A stretch of 64,000 nt of DNA, taken from positions 1 through 64,000 of the forward strand of contig NZ_JAUSVS010000007.1 in NCBI RefSeq assembly GCF_030814835.1, given 5' to 3'. Below the pieces are notes generated by a model that was not told the DNA's origin, searched no databases, and worked only from the letters and a program-made list of their open reading frames with translations. This stretch comes from Caulobacter ginsengisoli. GTDB lineage: Bacteria; Pseudomonadota; Alphaproteobacteria; Caulobacterales; Caulobacteraceae. This document shows, one piece after another, positions 17,716 through 26,613 of the stretch; within the stretch, counting starts at the first letter, position 1, and the number at the start of each line of letters is the position of its first letter. Both the position numbers and the translations under genes were made by a program.

Positions 17716-20622
17716 ATGCATGAGGCGGGGGCGATGGCGACCGGGCTGAACGGTTGGCGGGACTGGACCTGGCGGGACTGGACCCGTTGGGCGGCGCCGC
17801 TTGCCGGTCTGGCCCTGGCGGTCGCCGTGCTGGCCTGGGCGGGCATCGCCCTGCCGCGCGAGGTCGGACGGACCACGCCCCTGTGGCCGGCCAACGCCCT
17901 GGTGCTGGCGGCGCTGCTCAGGACCCGGGACCGGCGCGGCTGGCCGGCGCTGCTGGCGGCCGGACTGGCCGGCAACATCGCGGCCGATCTGTTGTCGGGC
18001 GACGCGGTCTGGCTGTCCCTGGCGCTCAGCGGCTGCAACACGCTGGAGGTGGGCCTGGGAGCCTGGATGCTGGGCCGGCTGGCCCCGCGGCTGGGCGGCG
18101 GCGGCGGCGAAGGGCAGGGGCTGGCCCGCTGGCCGGACCTGCTGGCCTTCGGGCTGACGGCGGGGATCGCCGCGCCGCTGATCTGCGCCAGCCTGGCGAC
18201 CGGTTTTCTGCAACTGGCCTTCGGACCAAGGGACCCCTTCACCCTGCTGACCTGGGCGGCGGCGGACGGGCTGGGGGTGATGGTGTTCACCCCCCTGCTG
18301 CTGACCCTGGGCGATATTCGCCGGCAGCTGTCGGAGCGGCCGGTCAGCCTGATGGGGGTGCTGGCCCTGGTGGCCCTGGCCTGTGTGTGCGTGGCGGTGT
18401 TCTGGCTGCGGCTGCCGATGGCCTTCCTGATTCCCCTGACCCTGCTGGCCGCCACCTTCCAGCTGGAGATGCTGGGGGCGGTGCTGGGCGTGCTGATCGT
18501 GGCGATCGCCGCCCTGGCCATGACCTTCATGGCCAGGACCACGCTGGTCACCCTGCCCGGGGTCCCCCTGCCCGGCGGCCTGACCGCCCACATGCTGCTG
18601 GCCCAGGTGTTTCTGCTGACCATGATCCTGATCAGCCTGCCCACCGCCGTGGTCCTGGCCCAGCGGCGGCGGCTGCAGGCCTCGGCGGCCGAGCAGCAGC
18701 GGCTGGCAAGGCTGGCCGAGGATATCGCCGGCCTCGGCTACTGGCGGCTGGAAGCGGCGGACCTGTCCATGACCTGGTCGGAGGGCCTGTTCCGGCTCTA
18801 CGGCCTGGCGCCGGGGGAGCGGGCGGTCATCGACGCCGGCAACGACATGATCGATCCGGAAGACCGGGCGGCCATCCGGCGCAAGATGGCCCGGAGCCTG
18901 AAGACGGGCGAGCCGTTCCAGCAGGGCTTCACCGTCACCCGGTCCGACGGCTCGGTCCGGCGGATGGAAGGCCGGGCCCTGTGCGAGACCGACGAGACCG
19001 GGCGGGTGACCGCGATCGTGGGCACCACCATCGACGTCACCGAGCAGGCGGACGCCACGGCCGCCGTGGCCCGCAGCGAGGCGCGGTTCAGGGCCCTGGC
19101 CGCCAGCGCCCCCGACATCATCTGCGAGAGCAATCTGGAGGGCGTCTACACCTACGTCTCGCCGGCCTGCCTGGAGATCACCGGCTTCACGCCCGAGGAG
19201 ATGATCGGCCAGAGCCTCCACAAGCTGGTCCATCCCGACGATGTCGAGCATGTGCAGCGGATCTGCCGGGCGCTGTTCGCCAACCGCGACGCCCCGCCCA
19301 AGGTCTATGTGGAGTTCCGCGCCAACCGCAAGGACGGCGGGGTGGTCTGGCTGGAATCGCGGCCCGTGCTGTCGCGCGACCCGGCCACCGGGCGGGTCAT
19401 CGGCTTCATCGACTGCGCCCGCGACATCACCACGCGCAAGGCCCTGGAGGCGGAGCTGGAAAAGGCCCGGCTGGCCGCCATCGAGGCCGCCGAGGTCAAG
19501 GCCGCCTTCCTGGCCAATATGAGCCACGAGCTGCGCACGCCGCTGACCAGCGTGCTGGGCTTCACCCGCCTGGCGCTCGACCAGCCCGAACTGGGCCCGG
19601 TCAGCCGCGACTATATCCGCAAGGCCAGCAATGGCGGGGCCGCCCTGCTGGCGACGGTCAACGACATCCTCGACTTCTCCAAGCTGGAAGCCGGCCAGGT
19701 CGAGATCCGTCCCCGGCCAACCGAGGCCGTCGGCCTGATCCGCGACACCCTGGAGCTGTTCTCCGAAAGCGCGGCCCTGAAGGGCCTGACCCTGAGCCTG
19801 ACCGTCAAGGACCTGCCCGAAGCCCTGACCCTGGACCCCGACCGGCTGCGCCAGCTGCTGCTCAACCTGGTCGGTAACGCGGTGAAGTTCAGCGAGGCCG
19901 GCGAGGTGCGGGTCGAGGCGGCCTGGAGCCGCAGGCGGCTGAAGGTCAGCGTCATCGACCAGGGGCCGGGCCTCTCCAAAGACCAGCAGGCCCTGCTCTT
20001 CCTGCGTTTCTCGCAGATCGACGGCTCGACCACCCGCCGGCATGGCGGCACCGGGCTGGGCCTGGCCATCTGCCGGGGGCTGGTCGAGGCCATGGGCGGC
20101 TCGATCGGCGTCAAGAGCGCGCCGGGCCAGGGCGCCCGCTTCCATTTCGAGATCCCCGCCGCGCCGGCCGAGGCGATACAGGCCGGGGACGCCCCCGCCC
20201 CGGCGGCGATCGTCCCGCCAGGGTCGCGGGTGCTGGTGGTCGACGACCATCGGGTCAACCGCGAGCTGGTGCGGGCCATCCTGGGGCCGCTGGGCGCCGA
20301 GTTGACCGAGGCCCAGGACGGCGCCGAGGCGGTGGCCCAGGCGGCGGCCGGACCCTTCGACCTGATCCTGATGGACCTGCGCATGCCGGGCCTGGACGGA
20401 ACCGGGGCGATGCGGGCCATCCGGACCGGCAGCGGGCCCAATGCGGCGACCCCGATCCTGGCCTTCTCGGCCGACGCCGACAGCACCGGCGAGGCGCTCC
20501 GGCGGGCGATGGGCTTCGACGGCGATATCCTCAAACCCCTGATCCCGGCCAACCTGGTGGCCCTGGCGGCGCACCATCTGGCGAAGACCTCGGGCCAGGC
20601 AGCGCGCGCAGCGGTTGCCTGA
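17716..20622 (+). CDS. MASE1-PAS hybrid sensor histidine kinase
   Basis: A 968-residue membrane sensor (a start at the second Met, 17734, is possible). Residues 25-315 are a MASE1-type sensor with about eight helices, including TTPLWPANALVLAALL and GLTAGIAAPLICASL. Two PAS domains follow (about 330-450 and 455-580; PSPACLEITGFTPEE-like and HPDDVEHVQ motifs). The HisKA site is FLANMSHELRTPL (His604), then the N box LNLVGNAVKF, G1 DQGPGLS and G2 GGTGLGLAI. A C-terminal receiver domain has VLVVDDHRVNREL and LMDLRMPGLDG (phospho-acceptor Asp887). No Hpt domain or partner regulator is adjacent, so the output is unknown. Confidence 0.95.
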   Translation: MHEAGAMATGLNGWRDWTWRDWTRWAAPLAGLALAVAVLAWAGIALPREVGRTTPLWPANALVLAALLRTRDRRGWPALLAAGLAGNIAADLLSGDAVWLSLALSGCNTLEVGLGAWMLGRLAPRLGGGGGEGQGLARWPDLLAFGLTAGIAAPLICASLATGFLQLAFGPRDPFTLLTWAAADGLGVMVFTPLLLTLGDIRRQLSERPVSLMGVLALVALACVCVAVFWLRLPMAFLIPLTLLAATFQLEMLGAVLGVLIVAIAALAMTFMARTTLVTLPGVPLPGGLTAHMLLAQVFLLTMILISLPTAVVLAQRRRLQASAAEQQRLARLAEDIAGLGYWRLEAADLSMTWSEGLFRLYGLAPGERAVIDAGNDMIDPEDRAAIRRKMARSLKTGEPFQQGFTVTRSDGSVRRMEGRALCETDETGRVTAIVGTTIDVTEQADATAAVARSEARFRALAASAPDIICESNLEGVYTYVSPACLEITGFTPEEMIGQSLHKLVHPDDVEHVQRICRALFANRDAPPKVYVEFRANRKDGGVVWLESRPVLSRDPATGRVIGFIDCARDITTRKALEAELEKARLAAIEAAEVKAAFLANMSHELRTPLTSVLGFTRLALDQPELGPVSRDYIRKASNGGAALLATVNDILDFSKLEAGQVEIRPRPTEAVGLIRDTLELFSESAALKGLTLSLTVKDLPEALTLDPDRLRQLLLNLVGNAVKFSEAGEVRVEAAWSRRRLKVSVIDQGPGLSKDQQALLFLRFSQIDGSTTRRHGGTGLGLAICRGLVEAMGGSIGVKSAPGQGARFHFEIPAAPAEAIQAGDAPAPAAIVPPGSRVLVVDDHRVNRELVRAILGPLGAELTEAQDGAEAVAQAAAGPFDLILMDLRMPGLDGTGAMRAIRTGSGPNAATPILAFSADADSTGEALRRAMGFDGDILKPLIPANLVALAAHHLAKTSGQAARAAVA

Positions 20623-20633
20623 AATACCCCACA

Positions 20634-20956
20634 CCCGCTCATCCCCGCGGAAGCGGGACCCAGGTGTTTTAGGGCATTTCCCGCCTGTGATTAGGTCCAG
20701 ACTCACTCACTCCATCCCCGGTCTCCCTGGCGAAGGCCAGGGTCCAAGCTGAGGGTCCTTAAAGAGGCGCGGACAGGGTGGCCGGCCCCGCTTGGGCCCT
20801 GGCCTTCGCCAGGGAACTCGGGAAAGGATGGACGCCGCCCCGATTCAAACCTGCCGGGAAACGCGCTGGTAGCAGCCTTGCAGCCGCCCAGGCCCGTCAG
20901 AATCGCCCCCAACAGCAAAAAGCCTGGGTCCCCGCTTTCGCGGGGATGAGCGGTTT
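20634..20956. repeat. Composite repeat: CCGCTCATC-family element split by another palindrome
   Basis: This gene-free stretch of 344 bases holds three repeat segments. At 20634-20672 lies one arm (CCGCTCATCCCCGC, then CCCAGGTGTTTTA). At 20868-20956 lies the opposite arm with its inner part (GCAGCCGCCCAGGCCCGTCA), which matches the element at 41475-41597. Between them, 20711-20832 is a different palindrome whose arms contain TCCCTGGCGAAGGCCAGGG. The simplest reading is one element interrupted by another. No gene or promoter could be recognised in it. Confidence 0.8.
20711..20832. repeat. 122-bp palindromic element (TCCCTGGCGAAGG family)
   Basis: The left arm TCCATCC...TCCCTGGCGAAGGCCAGGG then TCCAAGC is repeated in inverse at the right end (GCTTGGGCCCTGGCCTTCGC...GGATGGA). 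Each arm folds as CCCTGGC/GCCAGGG. It lies within the CCGCTCATC-family composite. A single arm of the same sequence occurs at 40264-40283. Confidence 0.8.
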
Positions 20957-20966
20957 TTGAGTAAAT

Positions 20967-21764
20967 TCAGACCGGCGGATCGGCCATCCCATAGAAGCCC
21001 GCCGGCGCCCCGGTCAGCCGCGCCCACATCAGTTCGCCATGGCCGTAGTGCCACCACTCGGTGGGGTTCTGGGCGAATCCCGCCTCAGTCATCAGATGAT
21101 GGAGCAGGCGGCGGTTGCGGCGGGCCTCCTCGTCGGAGAAGGCCACCGTGTCTGACGCGCGCTCGAAGTGGTCGGGATGGGCCAGGCCGCTGGTCTCGTC
21201 GAACAGGCTGCCCATCCACAGCGGCTCGCGGCTGTCGATCCAGCGAAGGGTCAGGTCGACCGCGCCGCCGGTGGCGTGCGGGGCCGGATAGCGGGGATCG
21301 ACAGTGGGCGCGGCCCAGTAGAGGCCGACCTCGCGGGCGATCTCGGCCTCGCTCTTGCCCGGGAAACGCTGGCGCAGGGCGTTCGGGACCCAGACATCGT
21401 GCATGTGGGCCTGCAGCGCCGTGGACCGCCAGCCGTCGAGGGTCAGCAGTTCCAGCCCTGCGTCCGCCAGCCTCGCATTGACGGCCGCCAGGCGCGCCGC
21501 CGCCCCCTCGCGCAGCCAGACCCCGGGGATCGAGCCCGGCATCACCGCGTAATAGGGCGGGTTGCGGTCGTGGGCGTAGTGATTGGCGGCGGCGATCCCC
21601 AGGCTCGTCACCTCGACCAGCGGTTCGGCGGCGCGGGAGTCGGTCAGGTCGAGCGGCGTCTCGCGATAGCCCCGGACCAGAGCGTGGGCCGGGGCCTGGG
21701 GCGGTATGGGAATCTCACGCAGATCGGCGAGGTGGGCGAACGGACCAGAGAATGGGCTTGGCAT
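20967..21764 (-). CDS. D-alanyl-D-alanine dipeptidase (VanX-like, M15D)
   Basis: This 265-residue zinc peptidase matches the VanX/DdpX family. Motifs in order: DGWRST with the substrate-binding Arg113, then PHATGGAVDLTL with zinc ligands His163 and Asp170, then EWWHYGHGE with catalytic Glu226 and zinc ligand His229. It hydrolyses D-Ala-D-Ala dipeptide. In bacteria without van genes it is thought to recycle cell-wall dipeptide for carbon or energy, and no vanH, vanA or vanRS gene is nearby. No signal peptide is present, so the protein is probably cytoplasmic. Confidence 0.93.
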   Translation of the reverse strand: MPSPFSGPFAHLADLREIPIPPQAPAHALVRGYRETPLDLTDSRAAEPLVEVTSLGIAAANHYAHDRNPPYYAVMPGSIPGVWLREGAAARLAAVNARLADAGLELLTLDGWRSTALQAHMHDVWVPNALRQRFPGKSEAEIAREVGLYWAAPTVDPRYPAPHATGGAVDLTLRWIDSREPLWMGSLFDETSGLAHPDHFERASDTVAFSDEEARRNRRLLHHLMTEAGFAQNPTEWWHYGHGELMWARLTGAPAGFYGMADPPV

Positions 21765-21844
21765 GGCGCCATCTTACGGCGTTTTGCCGCCGCAATCCGG
21801 CCCCTTCAGCCTGCTCGATTGCGCGGGTCGGCGGCGGGGGCTTG

Positions 21845-21866
21845 TAATTAGCGTTTTTGCTAATTA
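21845..21866. promoter_or_regulatory. Perfect AT-rich inverted repeat, candidate operator
   Basis: TAATTAGC-GTTTTT-GCTAATTA is a perfect 8-bp inverted repeat with a 6-base spacer, 36 bases upstream of the esterase start at 21903. AT-rich symmetrical sequence is rare in this genome. It lies in the divergent gap between the VanX-like gene and the esterase. It could be a dimeric-repressor site or a weak hairpin; a regulator is not encoded nearby. Confidence 0.5.
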
Positions 21867-21902
21867 GAAGATCGCCTCATCAACGGGCTGGGAGCCACGC
21901 AT

Positions 21903-23282
21903 ATGGCGAGGTCGGTGGGCGTTTGGGTGGGGACGATGCTGTCCCTCATGGTGGTGCTTTCGGCGGGAGTGGCCGCCGCGCAGGACGCCGTCGGCGACTG
22001 GAAGGGAACCTTGAGCGTCAACGGCCGTGAGCTGCGGCTGCAGGTCCATATCGTCAAGACCCCGGCCGGCGGACTTTCCGGCACGCTGGACAGCCTGGAA
22101 CAGGGCGCCAAGGGGCTGCAGCTGTCCGGCGTCGCCAGCGACGGCCAAGCCCTCAGCTTCGACCTGCCGGCAGCCTCGGCCCATTTCGCCGGGGTGTGGA
22201 ACGGGACCGCCTGGGCCGGACAATGGAGCCAGGGCGGCGTCAACCTGACCCTGGCCCTGGAGCCGGGCTCGTTCGCCCCGACCCCGGCCGCCAACCGGCC
22301 CCAGACCCCCAGGCCGCCCTTCCCCTATCAGGTGGTGGACGTCACCTTCGACGGCGGCGGCGGAGCGAAGCTGGCCGGAACCCTGACCCTGCCGCAGGGC
22401 CAGGGCCCCTTTCCGGCCGTGGTGCTGATCTCCGGCTCCGGGCCCAACGACCGCGACGAGACCCTCAAGGACCACAAGCCCTTCGCGGTGATCGCCGACG
22501 CCCTGACCCGGCGGGGCATCGCCGTGCTGCGCTATGACAAGCGCGGGGTGGGCCAGTCGACCGGCGTCTACGCCACCGCCACCAGCGTCGATTTCGCCGA
22601 CGATGCGACGGCGGCGGCGGCCTTCCTGCGCGCCCGGCCCGATATAGCGCCCGGCCGGATCGGCCTGATCGGCCACAGCGAGGGCGGTCTGATCGCGCCC
22701 ATGGTCGCGGCCAGAGACCCGAAACTGGCCTTCCTGGTGCTGCTGGCCGGCCCGGCCATTTCCGGGACCGAGATCCTCAAGCTGCAGGTGCGGGCCAAGG
22801 CCGAGGCCTCGGGCGCCGCGCCGGCCGATGTCGAGCGGCGGGTGGCCTTCGAAGCCCGGCTGCTGGGCGCCATCGCCGGCAAGGACGAGGCGGCGGCCAA
22901 GGCCGGCATCGACCAGCTCCTCGCCGAAACGCCCGGCCTGGACCCCAACGTGGCGGCGGCCTCGCGGCAGCTGGCCAGCTCGGCCTGGTTCCGCAATTTC
23001 GTGGCCTACGACCCGGCCCCGGCCCTGAAGGCGCTGAGGATTCCGGTGCTGGCCCTCTATGGCGACAAGGACTTCCAGGTGCCCCCCGCCGCCAACGTCC
23101 CGGTCATGACCGCCGCCCTGAAGGGCGACCGGGACGCCACCGTCACGGTGCTGCCGGGCCTGAACCACCTGTTCCAGCTGGCGGACACCGGCCTGGACGA
23201 CGAGTACGGCCAGATCGAGGAGACGATTTCCCCGGCGGCGCTGGACAGGCTGGGGGCGTGGGTCGTGGCCCACGCCAAATAG
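21903..23282 (+). CDS. Exported alpha/beta hydrolase
   Basis: A 459-residue protein with a signal peptide ending near AAAQ. Residues 28-125 form a small beta-rich N-terminal domain (GDWKGTLSVNGRELRLQVHI). The hydrolase domain begins around 135 and shows LISGSGPNDRDET (oxyanion region), YDKRGVGQSTG, IGHSEGGLIAPM (nucleophile Ser), YGDKDFQVP (acid) and LPGLNHLFQ (His). This architecture is common in exported esterases/peptidase-like hydrolases of alphaproteobacteria and Bacteroidetes. The substrate is unknown. A candidate operator lies just upstream. Confidence 0.9.
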   Translation: MARSVGVWVGTMLSLMVVLSAGVAAAQDAVGDWKGTLSVNGRELRLQVHIVKTPAGGLSGTLDSLEQGAKGLQLSGVASDGQALSFDLPAASAHFAGVWNGTAWAGQWSQGGVNLTLALEPGSFAPTPAANRPQTPRPPFPYQVVDVTFDGGGGAKLAGTLTLPQGQGPFPAVVLISGSGPNDRDETLKDHKPFAVIADALTRRGIAVLRYDKRGVGQSTGVYATATSVDFADDATAAAAFLRARPDIAPGRIGLIGHSEGGLIAPMVAARDPKLAFLVLLAGPAISGTEILKLQVRAKAEASGAAPADVERRVAFEARLLGAIAGKDEAAAKAGIDQLLAETPGLDPNVAAASRQLASSAWFRNFVAYDPAPALKALRIPVLALYGDKDFQVPPAANVPVMTAALKGDRDATVTVLPGLNHLFQLADTGLDDEYGQIEETISPAALDRLGAWVVAHAK

Positions 23283-23291
23283 CAGCCGGCC

Positions 23292-23951
23292 TCAGCCCGG
23301 CTGCTTGGTCGTCCGCAGGTACGGCTTGTGGGTCGTCCAGCCGGCCGGGAACAGCGCCTTGGCCTGCTCGTCATCGACCGCCGGGACGATGATGACGTCC
23401 TCGCCGTTCTTCCAGTTCACCGGGGTGGCGACCTTGTGTTTGGCGGTCAGCTGCATGGAATCGATCACCCGCAGGATCTCATCGAAGTTGCGGCCCGTGG
23501 TCATCGGATAGACCAGGATCAGCTTGATCTGCTTGTCGGGCCCGATGATGAAGACGTTGCGCACCGTGGCGTTGTTGGCGGCGGTGCGGCCCTCGGAGGT
23601 CTCGCCCGCGTCGGCCGGCAGCATGCCGTAGAGCTTGGAGACCTTCAGCTCCGGATCGCCGATCATCGGGAAGTTGACGGCGGTCCCCTGGGTTTCCTCG
23701 ATGTCCTTGGCCCAGCGGCCATGGTTGTCGACCGGATCGACCGACAGGCCGATCACCTTCACCCCGCGCCGGTCGAACTCGGGCTTGAGCCGGGCGACCG
23801 CGCCCAGTTCGGTGGTGCAGACCGGGGTGAAGTCCTTGGGGTGGGAGAACAGCACCACCCAGCTGTCGCCGGCCCAGTCATGGAATTTGATCGGCCCCTC
23901 GGTGGTCTGGGCCTCGAAATCGGGGGCGATCTGGTTGAGTTGCAGGGTCAT
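23292..23951 (-). CDS. 1-Cys peroxiredoxin (Prx6 type)
   Basis: A 219-residue protein starting MTLQLNQIAPDFEAQ with GGAGA upstream. The frame extends 56 codons further but without homology. The peroxidatic cysteine is Cys45 in HPKDFTPVCTTELG. The long C-terminal domain (TPVNWKNGEDVIIVPAV) and the absence of a C-terminal resolving-cysteine motif place it in the Prx6/1-Cys class. It reduces hydrogen peroxide and organic hydroperoxides in the cytoplasm. It runs convergent to the esterase, with a 9-base gap. Confidence 0.95.
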   Translation of the reverse strand: MTLQLNQIAPDFEAQTTEGPIKFHDWAGDSWVVLFSHPKDFTPVCTTELGAVARLKPEFDRRGVKVIGLSVDPVDNHGRWAKDIEETQGTAVNFPMIGDPELKVSKLYGMLPADAGETSEGRTAANNATVRNVFIIGPDKQIKLILVYPMTTGRNFDEILRVIDSMQLTAKHKVATPVNWKNGEDVIIVPAVDDEQAKALFPAGWTTHKPYLRTTKQPG

Positions 23952-24006
23952 GGCAGTCTCTCCGGCGAAGGGGTGGATCGGCCCGGAGGGACAGATAGGG
24001 GTTCGC

Positions 24007-24354
24007 TCAGGCGGTGACCAGACGTCCAGCGACGACTTCGACCGGCCAGGCCGTGAGGTTGTCCCCCGCGCAGGGTCCCGACACGCAATGCCCGTCCAGC
24101 GGCCGGAACAGCGCCCCATGCCCTCGGCACAGGATGTAGTCGCCCTCCCGGGTGAAATAGGCGTCGAACATGCCCAGCGGCCAGCCGGCGTGCGGGCAGC
24201 TGTCTTCGTAGCCCAGGACCTGGCCGGCCTTGTGGATGACGAAGCCGGCGAACATGGCGTCGCCCTGGCGGAAGCGGAAACCCTTGGCGGCGCCTTCGGG
24301 GAGTTCGTCCACAGCGCAGAGATCGACGCCCGGAGCGGGTCTGGCCGGGTTCAC
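24007..24354 (-). CDS. Rieske 2Fe-2S domain protein
   Basis: A 115-residue stand-alone Rieske protein. The cluster ligands are Cys53 and His55 in DSCPHAGW, and Cys76 and His79 in ILCRGHGALF. It resembles small ferredoxin subunits of the NirD/nitrite-reductase or dioxygenase-ferredoxin type, but no oxygenase is nearby, so the electron partner is unknown. It overlaps the YciI-like gene by 4 bases and is presumably translated together with it. Confidence 0.9.
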   Translation of the reverse strand: MNPARPAPGVDLCAVDELPEGAAKGFRFRQGDAMFAGFVIHKAGQVLGYEDSCPHAGWPLGMFDAYFTREGDYILCRGHGALFRPLDGHCVSGPCAGDNLTAWPVEVVAGRLVTA

Positions 24355-24641
24355 CCCAGGCTGCCGATGGTGACCCGCCAGGGCCGGATCTGCGAGCGCT
24401 CGAACAGGCCCGCCAGCCGATAGGGGTCGTTGGCGTGGAAGTCGGCGGCGGCCTCCAGGTCGGCGGCCTCGATAATCATCAGCGAGCCGACCATGGTCTC
24501 ATCGTCGTCGAGGAACGGCCCGCCCAGCTTCACCACGCCGGGATTGGCCGCGACATAGGCCAGGTGATCGGGCCGGGCGGCGGCGCGGATGTCGGCCCCG
24601 CCGTCGGCGCGGTCGGTCCAGGAGATGACGAAGAGGGGCAT
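24351..24641 (-). CDS. YciI-like protein
   Basis: A 96-residue protein of the YciI/dimeric alpha-beta barrel family. MPLFVISWTDRADG opens the first strand, and RPDHLAYVAANPGVVKLGGPFLDDD carries the conserved His-Asp pair region, followed by EAADFHANDPYRLAGLFE with the typical DPY. The function of the family is poorly defined. Members often sit in small operons with metabolic genes. It is coupled to the Rieske gene and lies 8 bases after gpsA, so the three genes gpsA, YciI and Rieske are probably co-transcribed. Confidence 0.9.
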   Translation of the reverse strand: MPLFVISWTDRADGGADIRAAARPDHLAYVAANPGVVKLGGPFLDDDETMVGSLMIIEAADLEAAADFHANDPYRLAGLFERSQIRPWRVTIGSLG

Positions 24642-24649
24642 GGGCGTTC

Positions 24650-25666
24650 CTAGCGTTCGGTCTTGAGGGGCCGCGAGAGCAGGCCGAGGATGGCTTCGTC
24701 GACGCCGCGTTCGCCGGCCAGGATCTGGGCGACGGCCTCGCAGATCGGCACCTCGACGCCCAGCCGCGCCGCCAGGGCGCGGACGGCCGGGGCGGAGGCG
24801 ACGCCCTCGGCGACGGTGAGCTTGCCGGAGAGGGCCGCCTCCAGCGACTGGCCCCCGCCCAGGGCCAGGCCGACGCTCATATTGCGGCTCTGGGGCGAGG
24901 AGCAGGTCAGCACCAGGTCGCCCAGGCCGCAGAGGCCGGCCACCGTCTCGGCCTCGCCGCCCAGCGCCACCGCCAGGCGGGTCATCTCGGCGAAACCGCG
25001 GGTGATCAGGGCGGCGTGGGCGCTGCGGCCCAGGCCCTTGCCCTCGACGATGCCGCAGGCGATGGCCAGCACGTTCTTGACCGCCCCGCCGGCCTCGGCC
25101 CCGATCATGTCGGCGGCCTGGTAGGGCCGGAAGGTCGGGGTGGCGATGGCCTGGGCCAGGGCCTGGCCAAGGTCCTCGTCCGGGCAGGCCAGGGTGACGG
25201 CGGTCGGCAGGCCGCGGGCCACCTCGCCGGCGAAGCTGGGGCCCGACAGCACGGCCGGGGCGGCGGCGGGCAGGGTCTCGGCCATGACCTCGGTCATCAG
25301 TTTCAGCGTGCCCTGCTCGACCCCCTTGGCGCAGAGCAGGACCGGCAGGCCGGGCCGGGCGTGGGGCGCGAAAGCGGCCAGGGCCGAGCGCAGGTGCTGG
25401 GCGGGGGCGACCGCCAGGACGATGTCGCAGCCGGCCAGATCGGCCAGGTCGGCGGTGGCGCTGACTGCCGCATCGAGGGTGACGCCGGGCAGGAACAGGC
25501 TGTTGACGTGCTGGCCGTTGACCCCGGCCACGACCTCGGGCTCGCGGGCCTGCAGAGTGACCCTCAGGCCCGCTCTCGCGCAGACCTGGGCGAGCGCCGT
25601 GCCCCAGGCGCCGCCGCCGATCATGCCGGCGGTTGCGATCTCGCCGATAGCGCTTTCACTGTCCAT
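24650..25666 (-). CDS. gpsA: Glycerol-3-phosphate dehydrogenase [NAD(P)+]
   Basis: This 338-residue cytosolic enzyme reduces dihydroxyacetone phosphate to sn-glycerol-3-phosphate for phospholipid synthesis. The dinucleotide loop is [14 protein letters not shown] (residues 13-26). Other marks are [29 protein letters not shown] and the catalytic-lysine region [17 protein letters not shown], then [18 protein letters not shown]. The start is divergent from hemC with only 23 bases between, so the promoters must overlap coding sequence. Confidence 0.97.
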   Translation of the reverse strand: MDSESAIGEIATAGMIGGGAWGTALAQVCARAGLRVTLQAREPEVVAGVNGQHVNSLFLPGVTLDAAVSATADLADLAGCDIVLAVAPAQHLRSALAAFAPHARPGLPVLLCAKGVEQGTLKLMTEVMAETLPAAAPAVLSGPSFAGEVARGLPTAVTLACPDEDLGQALAQAIATPTFRPYQAADMIGAEAGGAVKNVLAIACGIVEGKGLGRSAHAALITRGFAEMTRLAVALGGEAETVAGLCGLGDLVLTCSSPQSRNMSVGLALGGGQSLEAALSGKLTVAEGVASAPAVRALAARLGVEVPICEAVAQILAGERGVDEAILGLLSRPLKTER

Positions 25667-25689
25667 GACCCCGAGGTAGACCGCCGGCC

Positions 25690-26613
25690 ATGACCTCGCA
25701 ACCGTTCGTCCGGATCGGCACCCGCGCCTCCAAGCTGGCGCTCACCCAATCGGGCATGATGCGGGACCGTATCGCGGCCGTCAGCGGCGGCGCCGAGCTG
25801 GTCCATATCACCACCACCGGCGACCGGGTGCAGGACCGCCGGCTGCTGGAAATCGGCGGCAAGGCCCTCTTCACCAAGGAGATCGAGGAGGCGCTGCTGG
25901 ACGGCCGCATCGACTGCGCCATCCATTCGATGAAGGACATGCCGGCCGAGCTGCCGCCGGGCCTGGTCATCGCCGCCATCCCCGAGCGCGAGGACGTGCG
26001 CGACGCCTTCCTGTCGGTGAACTATGGCAGCCTGGAGGCCCTGCCCCAGGGCGCGCGCCTGGGCACCGCCTCGCTGCGGCGACAGGCCCAGACGCTGCAC
26101 CGCCGGCCGGACCTGGAAATCGTCATGCTGCGCGGCAATGTCGACACCCGCATCGCCCGGCTGCACGAGGGCGTGGCCGACGCCATCCTGCTGGCCGCGT
26201 CCGGCCTCAACCGGCTGGGCCTGGGGGGTCAGGTCAGGAGCTTCATCGATCCCAACGACTGTCCGCCGGCGCCGGGCCAGGGCGCCCTGGCCATCGAGGT
26301 GCGGGTGGAGGACGCGGGCGCGCCCTGGCTGGACGCCGTCCGCTGCCGCGAGACCACCATCGCCGTGGCCGCCGAGCGCGGGGCGCTGGTCGCCCTGGAG
26401 GGGTCCTGCCGCACCGCCATCGGGGCCCGGGCCCAGCTCGAGGGCGACAGGCTGACCCTGCTGGTCGAGGCCCTGACCCCCGACGGCGCCCGGCGCTTCC
26501 GCCGGGCGGGCGAGGCGGTGCTGGGCTCGAGCCCCGAGGCCGAGGCCCGCGATCTGGGCCGGCGGCTGGGCGAACAGATCCGGGCCGAAGGCGGCGAGGC
26601 GTTGATCTATTGA
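25690..26613 (+). CDS. hemC: Porphobilinogen deaminase (hydroxymethylbilane synthase)
   Basis: A 307-residue enzyme that polymerises four porphobilinogens into hydroxymethylbilane for haem synthesis. Motifs are [13 protein letters not shown] at the start, [36 protein letters not shown], and [11 protein letters not shown] with Cys240 anchoring the dipyrromethane cofactor. It is the first gene of the plus-strand run hemC-hemD-mitofilin-like-HemY-like. It is divergent from gpsA. Confidence 0.97.
   Translation: MTSQPFVRIGTRASKLALTQSGMMRDRIAAVSGGAELVHITTTGDRVQDRRLLEIGGKALFTKEIEEALLDGRIDCAIHSMKDMPAELPPGLVIAAIPEREDVRDAFLSVNYGSLEALPQGARLGTASLRRQAQTLHRRPDLEIVMLRGNVDTRIARLHEGVADAILLAASGLNRLGLGGQVRSFIDPNDCPPAPGQGALAIEVRVEDAGAPWLDAVRCRETTIAVAAERGALVALEGSCRTAIGARAQLEGDRLTLLVEALTPDGARRFRRAGEAVLGSSPEAEARDLGRRLGEQIRAEGGEALIY

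Noticed and set aside
17584..20706. Minus-strand extension making the lipase a 1340-residue protein
   Set aside because: The extension is the antisense of the MASE1 kinase gene. The lipase has its own ATG with AGGAG at 17583.
20967..21764. Vancomycin-resistance cluster
   Set aside because: Only a VanX-like dipeptidase is present. There is no vanH, ligase or VanRS pair, so peptide recycling is more likely.
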